Positions 1-10,023 of a DNA stretch of 64,000 nt are shown in pieces. Each line of letters begins with the position of its first letter. Position 1 is the stretch's first letter. Under the pieces are notes generated by a model. That model saw only the letters and a program-made list of their open reading frames with translations, made no database searches and was not told the origin of the DNA. Source of the stretch: Alcaligenes parafaecalis (GTDB lineage: Bacteria > Pseudomonadota > Gammaproteobacteria > Burkholderiales > Burkholderiaceae_B). The position numbers and the translations under genes were made by a program. Where the stretch lies: positions 62,001 to 126,000 of the forward strand of contig NZ_JAPKNA010000006.1 in NCBI RefSeq assembly GCF_026344135.1, in the 5' to 3' direction.

Positions 1-1883
1 TGACCCACTTCAACTTCGGCGGTCAGCTCTTTGATACGACGCTCGGCTTCGCGGGCCTTGTCCAGATCGGCGCTGGCAATAGTGATGGTGCCGTCATCCG
101 AAATATCGATCTGCGTACCGGTTTCTTCAGTCAGAGCGCGGATGGTTGCACCACCCTTACCAATCACGTCACGAATCTTCTCGGGGTTGATCTTCACGGT
201 CAGCATGCGAGGCGCGAATTCGGACATCTCGGTACGGGAACCGTCGATGGACTCTTTCATCTTGCCCAGGATGTGCATACGGCCTTCGTGAGCCTGAGCC
301 AATGCAACCTGCATGATTTCCTTGGTAATGCCCTGGATCTTGATATCCATCTGCAAAGCAGTAATACCTTTCTCGGTACCGGCAACCTTGAAGTCCATAT
401 CGCCCAGGTGATCTTCGTCACCCAGAATGTCTGTCAGCACAGCAAACTTGTTGCCTTCTTTGATCAGACCCATGGCCACACCAGCCACGTGATCTTGCAC
501 GGGAACGCCAGCGTCCATCATGGACAGCGAGCCACCGCACACGGATGCCATCGAGGACGAACCGTTTGATTCCGTGATCTCGGACACCACACGGATGGAG
601 TACTGGAAGTCTTCAGCAGCAGGCAACAAAGGCGTCAGAGCGCGCTTGGCCAGACGGCCGTGACCGATCTCACGACGCTTGGGAGCACCGAAACGGCCAG
701 CTTCGCCAGTAGCGAACGGAGGCATGTTGTAGTGCATCATGAAGCGGTCGCGGTACTCACCCATGATCGAATCAATGATCTGCTCGTCTTGCTTGGTGCC
801 CAGGGTGGTAACCACCAAAGCCTGAGTTTCGCCACGCGTGAACAAAGCGCTACCGTGAGCACGGGGCAGAACGCCCAAACGGATGCTGATAGGACGAACC
901 GTGCGGGTATCGCGACCGTCAATACGGGACTCGCCACCCAAGATGCGCGAACGCACAATCTTGCTTTCCAGGTCGAACATCATGTTTTCAACGGCAACCA
1001 TATCAGGCTGGGCCTGACCGGCGGCTTCAGCTTGAGCCTTGACCGTTTCTTTAACTTGAGCGTAAACAGCGCGCACTTGCTCGGTACGAGCTTGTTTTTC
1101 GCGTGTTTGGTAGGCCTGTGTCAAACCTTCTTCAGCAGCAGCCGTTACGGTAGCCAGCAGGCTTTCGTTAACAGCGGCGGGCTCCCAGTTCCACTCGGGT
1201 TTGCCAGCTTCTTCAACCAGTTCGTGAATGCAGTTGATGGCGGCTTGCATTTGCTCGTGAGCAAACACCACACCACCCAGCATGATTTCTTCAGACAATT
1301 GCTTGGCTTCGGACTCAACCATCAGCACAGCTTGTTCGGTACCGGCCACAACCAGATCCAGAGCCGAGGACTTCAGTTGAGTTGCGGATGGGTTCAGTAC
1401 GTACTGACCATCAACGTAACCAACGCGAGCTGCGCCCACAGGACCGTTGAACGGAATACCGGAGATAGCCAGAGCAGCGGAAGCGCCGATCATGGCAGCG
1501 ATATCAGGATCAATTTCCGGATTGACCGATACCGTGTGAATGATGACCTGAACTTCGTTGTAGAAGCCTTCAGGGAACAGAGGGCGCAGTGGACGGTCGA
1601 TCAGGCGGGAGATCAGGATCTCGCGCTCGGACTGACGGCCTTCACGCTTGAAGAAACCACCAGGGATCTTGCCTGCGGAGTAGGTTTTTTCGACGTAATC
1701 AACGGTCAGAGGGAAGAAGTCCTGACCTGCTTTCGCTTCGCTCTTGCCAACAACAGTGGCCAACACAACAGTGTCTTCAATCGAAACCAGCACGGCACCT
1801 GACGCCTGACGTGCGATTTCGCCGGTTTCCAGAATGACGGTATGTTCGCCGTACTGGAAAGACTTGGTGACTTTATTGAACAT
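1..1883 (-). CDS. pnp: Polyribonucleotide nucleotidyltransferase (PNPase), 3' end cut by window
   Basis: PNPase degrades RNA 3' to 5' by phosphorolysis and works in the RNA degradosome. The reading frame starts with MFNKVTKSFQYGEHTVILETGE at an ATG at 1883, preceded by AAGGATT. It stays open to the window edge, about 627 codons of the usual ~710. The two RNase PH-like domains and the KH domain are present. The frame runs out at the start of the S1 domain (ELTAEVEVG), so only the S1 domain and tail are missing. It lies directly downstream of rpsO in the classical rpsO-pnp order, with a hairpin between them. Long open frames on the opposite strand here are shadows of this GC-rich gene. Confidence 0.96.
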   Translation of the reverse strand, partial: MFNKVTKSFQYGEHTVILETGEIARQASGAVLVSIEDTVVLATVVGKSEAKAGQDFFPLTVDYVEKTYSAGKIPGGFFKREGRQSEREILISRLIDRPLRPLFPEGFYNEVQVIIHTVSVNPEIDPDIAAMIGASAALAISGIPFNGPVGAARVGYVDGQYVLNPSATQLKSSALDLVVAGTEQAVLMVESEAKQLSEEIMLGGVVFAHEQMQAAINCIHELVEEAGKPEWNWEPAAVNESLLATVTAAAEEGLTQAYQTREKQARTEQVRAVYAQVKETVKAQAEAAGQAQPDMVAVENMMFDLESKIVRSRILGGESRIDGRDTRTVRPISIRLGVLPRAHGSALFTRGETQALVVTTLGTKQDEQIIDSIMGEYRDRFMMHYNMPPFATGEAGRFGAPKRREIGHGRLAKRALTPLLPAAEDFQYSIRVVSEITESNGSSSMASVCGGSLSMMDAGVPVQDHVAGVAMGLIKEGNKFAVLTDILGDEDHLGDMDFKVAGTEKGITALQMDIKIQGITKEIMQVALAQAHEGRMHILGKMKESIDGSRTEMSEFAPRMLTVKINPEKIRDVIGKGGATIRALTEETGTQIDISDDGTITIASADLDKAREAERRIKELTAEVEVG

Positions 1884-1900
1884 TAGGAGAATCCTTACAA

Positions 1901-1947
1901 TAAAAAAACCGTGCACACAGCGAAACCAGTTCGCCGAATGCACGGTT
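1901..1947 (-). terminator. Intrinsic terminator between rpsO and pnp
   Basis: The inverted repeat AACCGTGCA / TGCACGGTT (1907-1915 and 1939-1947) is followed on the minus strand by a run of seven T. It ends most rpsO transcripts before pnp. E. coli has a terminator in the same place, and part of transcription reads through into pnp there. Confidence 0.75.
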
Positions 1948-1972
1948 GTTTAGCGGGGAGCCAGCCCCGGTA

Positions 1973-2242
1973 TCACTTACGCAGACCGAGTTTTTCGATC
2001 AAAGCACGGTAAGCGTCTGGATTACGACCTTTCAGGTAATCCAGCAATTTACGACGACGGCTAACCATACGCAGCAGACCACGACGGGAGTGGTGATCTT
2101 TGTTGTGAGCCTTGAAGTGGCCGGTCAATTCGTTGATGCGAGCGGTCAGCAAAGCCACTTGCACTTCTGGGGAGCCTGTATCGCCTTGTTTACGCTGAAA
2201 CTCGGAAACGATATCGACTTTTTTGATATCTGCAACTGCCAT
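1973..2242 (-). CDS. rpsO: 30S ribosomal protein S15
   Basis: The protein has 89 residues, the normal length for S15. It begins MAVADIKKVDIVSEFQRKQ and contains the conserved GDTGSPEVQVALLT segment and the HHSRRGLL rRNA-binding loop. S15 is a primary 16S rRNA binder in the central domain of the 30S subunit. It precedes pnp on the same strand, as in most proteobacteria. The ATG at 2242 has a purine-rich stretch upstream and gives the expected N-terminus. Confidence 0.97.
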   Translation of the reverse strand: MAVADIKKVDIVSEFQRKQGDTGSPEVQVALLTARINELTGHFKAHNKDHHSRRGLLRMVSRRRKLLDYLKGRNPDAYRALIEKLGLRK

Positions 2243-2408
2243 TTTATTTAGCCTCTAAGACTTGCGTTAGGACCGAGGTGCCCTAACGTGGTGAAAATGA
2301 GATTAAGTGCACCGGGCCCACCGGGCCAAGTGCAAGCTAACGATTATAACGAAAAACCGGGGAAGGCGTTAAGCATTTCGATCTGCCAGCCCCCGAAACC
2401 CCTGTATT

Positions 2409-3176
2409 TTAGTTGTTTCCACGCCGAAGTCGCGCCAAAGCTCGAGCCCGACGCCAGCGCCAGGCCATTACGACCCAGCCCGACAAGCCATACAGGCAGA
2501 ACAAGCCAAACAGGAAGACTGGCGGGTCTGTGGAGACAAACACAAAGACCAGAACAAAGAGCAACATGCCCCAGAACGGCACGCTACGGCTGACCGCAAA
2601 GGACTTGCCGCTATAGAACGGTGCATTGGACACCATGGCCAGACCGGCATAAATCGTCAAACCAAACGCAACCCAAGGAATCACGTTCACATGCAGGGAC
2701 AACTTGTTGTCTACTGCCAGCCAAACAAAGCCCGCCACCAGTGCAGCAGCGGCCGGACTGGGCAGACCCTGGAAAAAGCGTTTGTCGACCACTTCAATAT
2801 TGGTATTGAAACGAGCCAGACGCAGTGCGCCGCCGGCTACATAGATAAAAGCGGCCAGCCACCCCCACCGCCCCAAACCTTGCATGGCCCAGACATACAT
2901 GACCAGCGCGGGTGCCGCACCAAAGGAGATCATGTCGGCCATGGAGTCGTACTGCTCGCCAAAGGCGGACTGGGTATTGGTCAAACGGGCAACCCGTCCG
3001 TCCATACCGTCAAACACCAGTGCCAGGAAAATGGCGATGGCTGCGGCTTCAAAGCGACCATTCATGGCTTGCACAACGGCATAGAACCCCGCGAACAAAT
3101 TGGCAGTGGTAAAGGCGTTGGGCAATAGATAGATGCTACGCCGACGACGGGTTTCATCATTGAGCAAATTGGGCAT
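2409..3176 (-). CDS. pssA: CDP-diacylglycerol--serine O-phosphatidyltransferase
   Basis: The enzyme makes phosphatidylserine from CDP-diacylglycerol and serine, the first committed step towards phosphatidylethanolamine, in the inner membrane. The 255-residue protein carries the complete CDP-alcohol phosphotransferase motif DG-x2-AR-x8-G-x3-D-x3-D, seen as DGRVAR...G...D...D around residues 57-81. It has several hydrophobic membrane segments. It is the integral-membrane (type II) synthase, not the E. coli peripheral type. In many relatives psd (phosphatidylserine decarboxylase) lies between ilvC and pssA. Here that interval has no gene. Confidence 0.93.
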   Translation of the reverse strand: MPNLLNDETRRRRSIYLLPNAFTTANLFAGFYAVVQAMNGRFEAAAIAIFLALVFDGMDGRVARLTNTQSAFGEQYDSMADMISFGAAPALVMYVWAMQGLGRWGWLAAFIYVAGGALRLARFNTNIEVVDKRFFQGLPSPAAAALVAGFVWLAVDNKLSLHVNVIPWVAFGLTIYAGLAMVSNAPFYSGKSFAVSRSVPFWGMLLFVLVFVFVSTDPPVFLFGLFCLYGLSGWVVMAWRWRRARALARLRRGNN

Positions 3177-3561
3177 AATTTATGCTTTAAGAGTTGTTGC
3201 TAGAGACTGAACGCTCAAATGTAGCATTGTAAGCCAAGCTGCAGAACGCAAATAATTCAAGCGAATAACAGTCAGCCGCCTTAAAAGGGGCAGGATTTGC
3301 AGAGGCAGACACAAGCCTGTTCAGGCTGGCTGGCATCAAGCAAGAGTATAAGCTCCCGCGCCCCTGAAGGAATCCGCGAATCCCAAGGCAACAGCGCTCG
3401 CTGCGCCGCATACGCCCGATCCTGTCCAGATAGTATTGGCTTGCCTGGAGTGGCCTGACAGCGTTGCCAAACAAAAATAAAAAACCGGCTGGCGCCAGAA
3501 GACGCTAGCCGGTTTTTTGTTCAAGACCAGGACAGGCTATTCACCTGTCCCAATATCAAAC
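3177..3561. other. Intergenic region pssA-ilvC
   Basis: These 385 bases hold no convincing gene. Short open frames in several frames lack ribosome-binding sites and any family signature. The right end carries the ilvC terminator (3479-3518), and the left part must contain the pssA promoter, which I could not place. Confidence 0.6.
3479..3518. terminator. Intrinsic terminator downstream of ilvC
   Basis: The arms AAAAAACCGGCTGGCG and CGCTAGCCGGTTTTTT (one mismatch) flank an 8-base loop. On the minus strand the hairpin is followed by a T-rich run, so it ends the ilvBNC transcript. It is symmetrical enough to work in both directions. Confidence 0.85.
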
Positions 3562-4578
<1,017 letters not shown>

Positions 4579-4793
4579 TTCAGGTGCTCCAAATTTAATA
4601 ATTTCGCTTAAACAGCAATTCGAGAATGGCCGCTCATGCAGCAGCGGCACAAAAAGGACCTTGACTCATTACTTCCAGAACAGGGCCACCGTGGTCTACA
4701 CAGCGTCAGGCCGTGTTTACCCTTTATAAGGAGCCGCTTTAAAAAGCAGCCCCTTGAATAAAAGCGGTAATTATGTCCTGAAAAAGCCTTGGC

Positions 4794-5285
4794 TTACAGC
4801 TTTAAGACACGTTCGCCACGGCTGACACCAGAGACCCCGGTGCGCACTGTTTCAAGAATGGCCGTACGATCCAGCGCATTGATGAAAGCAGCAATTTTGT
4901 CTTGAACACCGGTCAGTTCGATGGTGTATGTCTTGTCCGTAACATCAATGATGCGGCCACGGAAAATATCCGCCATGCGCTTCATCTCTTCACGTTCCTT
5001 GCCTACCGCCCGCACTTTGATCAGCATGAGTTCACGCTCGATGTGGGGGCCTTCGGACAGATCCACCACCTTGACCACATCAACCAGACGGTTCAAGTGC
5101 TTGGTGATCTGCTCGATGACGTCGTCCGCCCCTCGGGTAACGATAGTCATGCGAGACAGGGTGTCGTCCTCGGTTGGGGCAACCGTCAAGGTTTCGATGT
5201 TATAGCCACGGGCTGAAAACAGGCCGACCACACGGGACAGTGCACCGGGCTCGTTTTCCAGAAGGATAGAAATGACGTGTTTCAT
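4794..5285 (-). CDS. ilvN: Acetolactate synthase small (regulatory) subunit
   Basis: The 163-residue protein has an N-terminal ACT domain (ISILLENEPGALSRVVGLFS) followed by the ALS small-subunit C-terminal domain. This is the length of IlvH/IlvN-type regulatory subunits. It binds valine and confers feedback inhibition on the catalytic subunit. It starts 10 bp after the stop codon of ilvB on the same strand, so the two are co-translated from one message. In this family the names ilvN and ilvH are used interchangeably for beta-proteobacteria. Confidence 0.95.
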   Translation of the reverse strand: MKHVISILLENEPGALSRVVGLFSARGYNIETLTVAPTEDDTLSRMTIVTRGADDVIEQITKHLNRLVDVVKVVDLSEGPHIERELMLIKVRAVGKEREEMKRMADIFRGRIIDVTDKTYTIELTGVQDKIAAFINALDRTAILETVRTGVSGVSRGERVLKL

Positions 5286-5295
5286 GGTTCTCTCC

Positions 5296-7017
5296 TTACA
5301 GATCGTCCGGGCCCAAGAGCATTTCTGTCAGGCCGCGGCCTGCTTTCACCATCGGGAACACGTTTTCGGTTTGGTCCGTGATGAAGTTCAGAAATACCAG
5401 GCGGTCTTTGTGCGTGGTGAAGGCTTCGCGAATCGCGGGGACCACATCGGCTGGCTTGTCGATCTCCAGACCCACGTGACCATAGCTTTCCACCAGTTTG
5501 ACAAAGTCAGGCAATGCGTCCACATAGGACTCGGAATAACGCGAGCCATAGTCGATTTGCTGCCACTGGCGCACCATGCCCAAATAACGATTGTTCAGGC
5601 AAAGAACCTTGGGGCTCAAGCGGTACTGTTTACACGTAGACAGTTCCTGGATGTTCATCTGGATGGAGCCTTCACCAGTGATGACGGCAACGTCCTGGCC
5701 AGGGTTGGCCATTTGCACACCCATTGCGTAAGGCAAGCCCACGCCCATCGTGCCCAAGCCACCAGAATTGATCCAGCGACGAGGCTTATTGAATTTGTAG
5801 TACTGTGCCGCCCACATCTGGTGCTGGCCCACATCGGAAGTCACGAAGGCGTTGCCACCGGTCACTTCCCACAGGGATTCCACCACGTATTGCGGCTTGA
5901 TCAGCTCGTCCGACTTGGTATAGACCAAGGAGTTCTTGCCACGCCAGACGTTGATCTGCTTCCACCAGTCGTTCAAAGAAGGCTGGTTCTGCGATTCCTG
6001 ACGGCTTTGCGCATACAGCTCGTTGAACTCGACCAGCACGTCCTTGACGCAGCCCACGATAGGCACATCAACTTTCACGCGCTTGGAGATCACGGAAGGA
6101 TCAATATCAATATGAATGATCTTGCGTGGATTCTGGCTGAAGTGACGGGTATTACCAATCACACGGTCATCGAAACGTGCGCCTACTGCGATCAGGACAT
6201 CACAGTTTTGCATGGTCATATTGGCTTCGTAGGTTCCGTGCATGCCAGGCATACCAATATATTGGTCTGCCGTGCCGGGGTACGCACCCAAGCCCATCAA
6301 GGTTGTTGTGCAAGGCGCACCACTTAACTTGACCAGTTCGCTGAGCTCGTTTTCAGCATTACCCAGCACCACACCACCACCGACATAAATCAGCGGGCGC
6401 TCGGCGCTATTGAGAATCTGAACGGCTTTCTTGATTTGCCCCTGGTGGCCTTTGGTCACAGGCGCGTAAGAGCGCATCTTGACCTCGCCACGCTTGGGCG
6501 TGTATTTGCACGTTGCGGTCGTAATATCTTTGGGGATATCAATCAGCACAGGGCCGGGACGGCCTGTGGTGGCAATAAAAAATGCCTTGCGAATGGTATC
6601 GGCCAAATCACGAACATCGCGCACCAGAAAGTTGTGCTTGACGCAAGGACGGGTGATACCGATGGCATCACATTCCTGGAAAGCATCTTCACCAATTGCC
6701 TGGGTGCTGACCTGTCCACTGATGATGACCATCGGGATGGAATCCAGGTAAGCGGTCGCAATACCGGTGACGGCATTGGTGACGCCCGGGCCACTGGTTA
6801 CCAGTGCCACGCCAACTTTTTGGGACGAACGGGAATAGGCATCCGCCGCATGAACAGCAGCCTGTTCATGGCGCACGAGAATGTGCTGGAAGCGGTCCTG
6901 CTTGAAGATTGCGTCGTAGATATAGAGAACGGCACCACCCGGATAACCGAAAACGTGTTCCACGCCTTCGTCCGCGAGCGTGCGCACAACAATATCTGCG
7001 CCATTTAATTCAGACAT
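5296..7017 (-). CDS. ilvB: Acetolactate synthase large (catalytic) subunit
   Basis: This thiamine-diphosphate and FAD enzyme condenses two pyruvates, or pyruvate with 2-oxobutyrate. The ATG at 7017 (MSELNGADIVVRTLADEGVE) has a strong AAGGAAAA site and gives 573 residues, the usual length. The catalytic glutamate is at residue 51 in RHEQAAVHAADAYSR. The ThDP motif is GEGSIQMN...LCLNNRYLGMV. An upstream start at 7164 would add 49 unconserved residues and is rejected. A leader terminator about 240 nt upstream suggests attenuation. Confidence 0.96.
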   Translation of the reverse strand: MSELNGADIVVRTLADEGVEHVFGYPGGAVLYIYDAIFKQDRFQHILVRHEQAAVHAADAYSRSSQKVGVALVTSGPGVTNAVTGIATAYLDSIPMVIISGQVSTQAIGEDAFQECDAIGITRPCVKHNFLVRDVRDLADTIRKAFFIATTGRPGPVLIDIPKDITTATCKYTPKRGEVKMRSYAPVTKGHQGQIKKAVQILNSAERPLIYVGGGVVLGNAENELSELVKLSGAPCTTTLMGLGAYPGTADQYIGMPGMHGTYEANMTMQNCDVLIAVGARFDDRVIGNTRHFSQNPRKIIHIDIDPSVISKRVKVDVPIVGCVKDVLVEFNELYAQSRQESQNQPSLNDWWKQINVWRGKNSLVYTKSDELIKPQYVVESLWEVTGGNAFVTSDVGQHQMWAAQYYKFNKPRRWINSGGLGTMGVGLPYAMGVQMANPGQDVAVITGEGSIQMNIQELSTCKQYRLSPKVLCLNNRYLGMVRQWQQIDYGSRYSESYVDALPDFVKLVESYGHVGLEIDKPADVVPAIREAFTTHKDRLVFLNFITDQTENVFPMVKAGRGLTEMLLGPDDL

Positions 7018-7259
7018 GAGTTTTCCTTTCAGTCTTGCTCTGCAATATCGACCGACCACGACGGTCCGAGCTTGAACCGATGTCAGCAACATGATCTGGC
7101 GCTTCATGGCCCACAGGACCACACCACCCAGACACATTACCGTCCGGCCTGCACTCTTCGACACTCAGTGCGTGCATACAAAAACGTATGCGTTAGCTTG
7201 AAACGGAAGTCCTGGCATCCCACGCTTGTGACGCGGCCAGCAACAAAGTTTATAGGCGC

Positions 7260-7284
7260 AAAAAACCGGGCGGATGGCCCGGTT
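7260..7284 (-). terminator. Leader terminator (possible attenuator) upstream of ilvB
   Basis: On the minus strand an 8-bp GC-rich stem, AACCGGGC / GCCCGGTT with a 5-base loop, is followed directly by T6. It lies about 240 nt before the ilvB start and downstream of a candidate promoter. It would therefore stop ilvBNC transcription prematurely unless an alternative fold forms. It cannot serve the rightward gene, whose start lies beyond it at 7458. Confidence 0.7.
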
Positions 7285-7334
7285 AACAGTGCCTCGCTAC
7301 AATTTGCTCGGATAAGGAGCAAAAACACCTAGTT

Positions 7335-7363
7335 ACTTTACCTTGACTGCTCAAAGCGAGCAA
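7335..7363 (-). promoter_or_regulatory. ilvB: Tentative sigma-70 promoter of ilvBNC
   Basis: On the minus strand TTGCTC (7363-7358) and TAAAGT (7340-7335) are separated by 17 bp. Each matches the consensus at four of six positions. Initiation about 7 nt downstream would fall near 7328, upstream of the leader terminator. Confidence 0.35.
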
Positions 7364-7457
7364 CTGTGATTGTTGGTAAAGTGCAAAAAAACAGGCTTAA
7401 AGCTTGCATACGTAAAACGATATACTGTCTACCTATGACGAGCTGTCCGGGTATTTT

Positions 7458-9743
7458 ATGGCATCGCCCATCCCACAATTAAAACAATTCCTGTATAGCC
7501 ACTATTTTTTCGGTGGACTGCGCCAGTCCATCGGTGTGCTTTTGCCGGTCATTATTTTGGGCCGCTTCTTTGGTCACTATGACATTGGCGTCATTGCGTC
7601 CATGGGCGCCACCTGCGTTGCCATCATTGACCAGCCCGGCGGCCCGCGCCGCTACCGCAACAATGAAATGCTGGGCGGTATTGCCCTGGGCACTGTCACC
7701 GTCGGCCTGACGGGGCTGGCCTCCAGCTCTCCCCTGCTGCTGGTTCTGTGCGTCCCGTTTCTGTGCTTTCTGTACAGCATGTTCTCCGTCTTTGGCCGTC
7801 GTGGCGGGCTGATCGGCTTTGCCGCCCTGCTGCTGATGACCTTGACGATGCGCTTTCCCATGCAGCCGCACGAGGTCCTGGCACACACGCTCTATTCCTT
7901 TGGCGGCGGGCTGTCCTATTACCTGTTCAGCACCCTATTCAGACGTCTGTTCTGGTATCGGGAAGAACGACAGACGCTGGCAGTGGCTTTGTTCGCAACC
8001 GCTGAATACATGGAAGCCCGTGCCCAGTTCTACGATTCCACCTCGGACCTGGATACCTGCTACCGACGCCTGATCAATCTGCAGTCCAATATGACCGAGA
8101 AACACCAGGCTGCCCGCGATATGGTGCTGCGTGAACTGCCCCGTGGATACGGGCGTGGGGACCATCACCGCCGCGCTTTGCTGACGATCTTTTTAAATAT
8201 GGTCAGCATTCTGGATTCCCTGGTCGCTACCTATACGGACTACACCGTGCTGCGTCGCCAACTGGCCGAGAGCGACTTCATGATCTTTGCCCGTGATGGT
8301 TTGTACAAGCTGTCCCTGGACATTGGTCGCGTTGCCATGAATGTCTCGCGCAGCAACAGTACAAAACGCCGCTCCAGCGTCAAAGCAGAAATTCGCGCTA
8401 TGGAATACGAGCTGGAGAAATACAAGCGCCAGGGCATGTCGCAAACCGACCCGGAAACCTATGCGCTGCTGGTTCAGGTAGTGCGCCGCCTGCGAAACCT
8501 GAACCGCATTGTGGACAATATGGCCAGCCTGTCCCACCGCGCCAGCCAGAATCTGCCAGTAGACCAATACCTGAATAAATCGCTAAGCCGCATGCTGTCG
8601 CGCGAAGAGTTGCGCCTGGGTATGTTGACCAGCAACCTGAAGCGTAAATCCTCGCACTTTCGCTATGCCGCGCGTGTCAGTATTGCCTCCATGGTGGCAC
8701 TGGGCGTCGGCGGGCTGAGTGCCCACTTTCAAAATGAATTGGGTTTGGTCAGCGCCCTGACTGCTCACAGTTACTGGATCATCCTGACCATTCTGGTAAT
8801 CATGAAACCGGGCTTTGCGATCACACGCCAGCGTAATGGCTGGCGGTTGTTTGGCACTGTGCTGGGCTGCGCGGCGGCCTTCCTGCTGCTGAAGCTGACC
8901 GATAACCGCGAGCTGTATCTGATTGCCATGCTGCTGGCCTACTTGCTGGGTAACAGTCTGGTTCAGCTTAATTTCCTGCTGTCCGCCCTGTTCAACACGA
9001 TCTTCGTGATTCTGTCCTTCCAGTTCCTGTCTACAGGTGGCTCCTTCATTATTGGCGAGCGTCTGATTGATACGCTGATTGGCTGCGGTATTGCTATGGC
9101 AGCCAGTTACTTGCTGCCCAATTGGGAGTCCAGTGCCATGACGGGACTGGCTCGTGCCGCCTTGGCAGCCAACCAGGAATTCTGGCGCGCCGGTATGGAG
9201 TTTGCCCGTCTGAGCCGACTCCACAATCAGATCATCAAGACCAGCAAAGACGGCGAATCCACCATGACAGACGCCCAGAAGGAGCAAGTAGATCTGGACT
9301 TGATGGAAGCGGATACAGCCTGGCAAGTGGCGAACAAGAACGTACATATTGCCTTCAGCAACTTCGCCTCGGCCTTTTATCGCATGATGGATGAGCCAGT
9401 CAGCCGCCAGGCCAATGTGTCTTTGCTGAATAATCTGCTGATTCAGAACCATGTGCTGGCTTCGCAAATCAGTGCCGCCGCCCCCTTGCTGGCGAACCTG
9501 AGTCAAATTCCGCCAGGTATCCAGAACTCACTGGATGCCATTGGAGCCCTGATCAACGATAAAGACGCCGAGCCACCTGCCTCGATTGAAACCGAAGGCG
9601 AGTTGGCCATGCTGGCCTATCCGATTCGTCAAATGAGCAAGGCTGCCCAACTGATACGGCAGGATATGAGAGGCCTGGAATACAGCGCTGGTCCGCAACT
9701 GCCGCCTGAGCGCAAGCAGGAACTGAAGCAGCAAGGGGCTTGA
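7458..9743 (+). CDS. FUSC-family (YccS/YhfK-like) inner-membrane protein
   Basis: The 761-residue protein shows the two-half layout of the YccS/YhfK family. An N-terminal cluster of membrane segments (about residues 12-165) is followed by a long soluble helical region, a second membrane cluster (about 395-555, beginning near FRYAARVSIASMVALGVGG) and a cytoplasmic tail. FUSC proteins are related to aromatic-acid and fusaric-acid efflux components, but the substrate of the YccS branch is unknown. The ATG at 7458 follows a TATACT-type promoter element. It is divergent from ilvB and apparently monocistronic. I assign family only, not a transport substrate. Confidence 0.85.
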   Translation: MASPIPQLKQFLYSHYFFGGLRQSIGVLLPVIILGRFFGHYDIGVIASMGATCVAIIDQPGGPRRYRNNEMLGGIALGTVTVGLTGLASSSPLLLVLCVPFLCFLYSMFSVFGRRGGLIGFAALLLMTLTMRFPMQPHEVLAHTLYSFGGGLSYYLFSTLFRRLFWYREERQTLAVALFATAEYMEARAQFYDSTSDLDTCYRRLINLQSNMTEKHQAARDMVLRELPRGYGRGDHHRRALLTIFLNMVSILDSLVATYTDYTVLRRQLAESDFMIFARDGLYKLSLDIGRVAMNVSRSNSTKRRSSVKAEIRAMEYELEKYKRQGMSQTDPETYALLVQVVRRLRNLNRIVDNMASLSHRASQNLPVDQYLNKSLSRMLSREELRLGMLTSNLKRKSSHFRYAARVSIASMVALGVGGLSAHFQNELGLVSALTAHSYWIILTILVIMKPGFAITRQRNGWRLFGTVLGCAAAFLLLKLTDNRELYLIAMLLAYLLGNSLVQLNFLLSALFNTIFVILSFQFLSTGGSFIIGERLIDTLIGCGIAMAASYLLPNWESSAMTGLARAALAANQEFWRAGMEFARLSRLHNQIIKTSKDGESTMTDAQKEQVDLDLMEADTAWQVANKNVHIAFSNFASAFYRMMDEPVSRQANVSLLNNLLIQNHVLASQISAAAPLLANLSQIPPGIQNSLDAIGALINDKDAEPPASIETEGELAMLAYPIRQMSKAAQLIRQDMRGLEYSAGPQLPPERKQELKQQGA

Positions 9744-9786
9744 TAAGCCTATCCTGAAACAAGAGAAACTCGCCATTAGAGCCGCA

Positions 9787-9877
9787 GCACTAAGCACTAA
9801 GCACTAAGCACTAAGCACTAAGCACTAAGCACTAAGCACTAAGCACTAAGCACTAAGCACTAAGCACTAAGCACTAA
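9787..9877. repeat. Perfect heptanucleotide tandem repeat, 13 x GCACTAA
   Basis: Thirteen uninterrupted copies of GCACTAA occupy 91 bp between the convergent FUSC and yaaA genes. The unit length is not a multiple of three and contains TAA, so no frame can stay open through it. Copy number should vary by slippage. It lies after the FUSC stop and before the shared terminator, so it would sit in the 3' UTR of the FUSC message. Confidence 0.97.
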
Positions 9878-9910
9878 AGCATAGGGCGCCAGGCCTTCTA
9901 AGTGCAAAAG

Positions 9911-9948
9911 AAAAAAGGCAAGGTGCAATACATGCCCTTGCCTTTTTT
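9911..9948. terminator. Bidirectional terminator between FUSC gene and yaaA
   Basis: The 13-bp perfect arms AAAAAAGGCAAGG and CCTTGCCTTTTTT (9911-9923 and 9936-9948) surround a 12-base loop. The T runs on both strands fit termination of the two convergent genes. Confidence 0.88.
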
Positions 9949-10023
9949 CATCAGAATCACAAGACCGCAAACCAGCTAAAAACAACTGTATCTGCGGCCC
10001 ATGACATCAAACCAAAACGTCTA

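Larger units (their letters stand above)
7018..7457. other. Divergent intergenic region ilvB / FUSC gene
   Basis: These 440 bases hold the ilvB leader with its hairpin (7260-7284), a tentative ilvB promoter (7335-7363, minus strand) and, for the rightward gene, a TATACT -10-like hexamer at 7421-7426. I see no protein-coding gene with a credible ribosome-binding site. Confidence 0.5.

Noticed and set aside
660..1802. Long open frame opposite pnp as a gene
   Set aside because: It is a shadow of the pnp codon pattern. It has no family resemblance and no ribosome-binding site. The same holds for long frames opposite ilvC, ilvB, serS, tadZ, icd, dnaJ and dnaK.
9787..9877. Heptamer array as an attachment site or integron repeat
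   Set aside because: No integrase, no flanking direct repeats of a mobile element and no tRNA adjoin it. A simple slippage array explains it.
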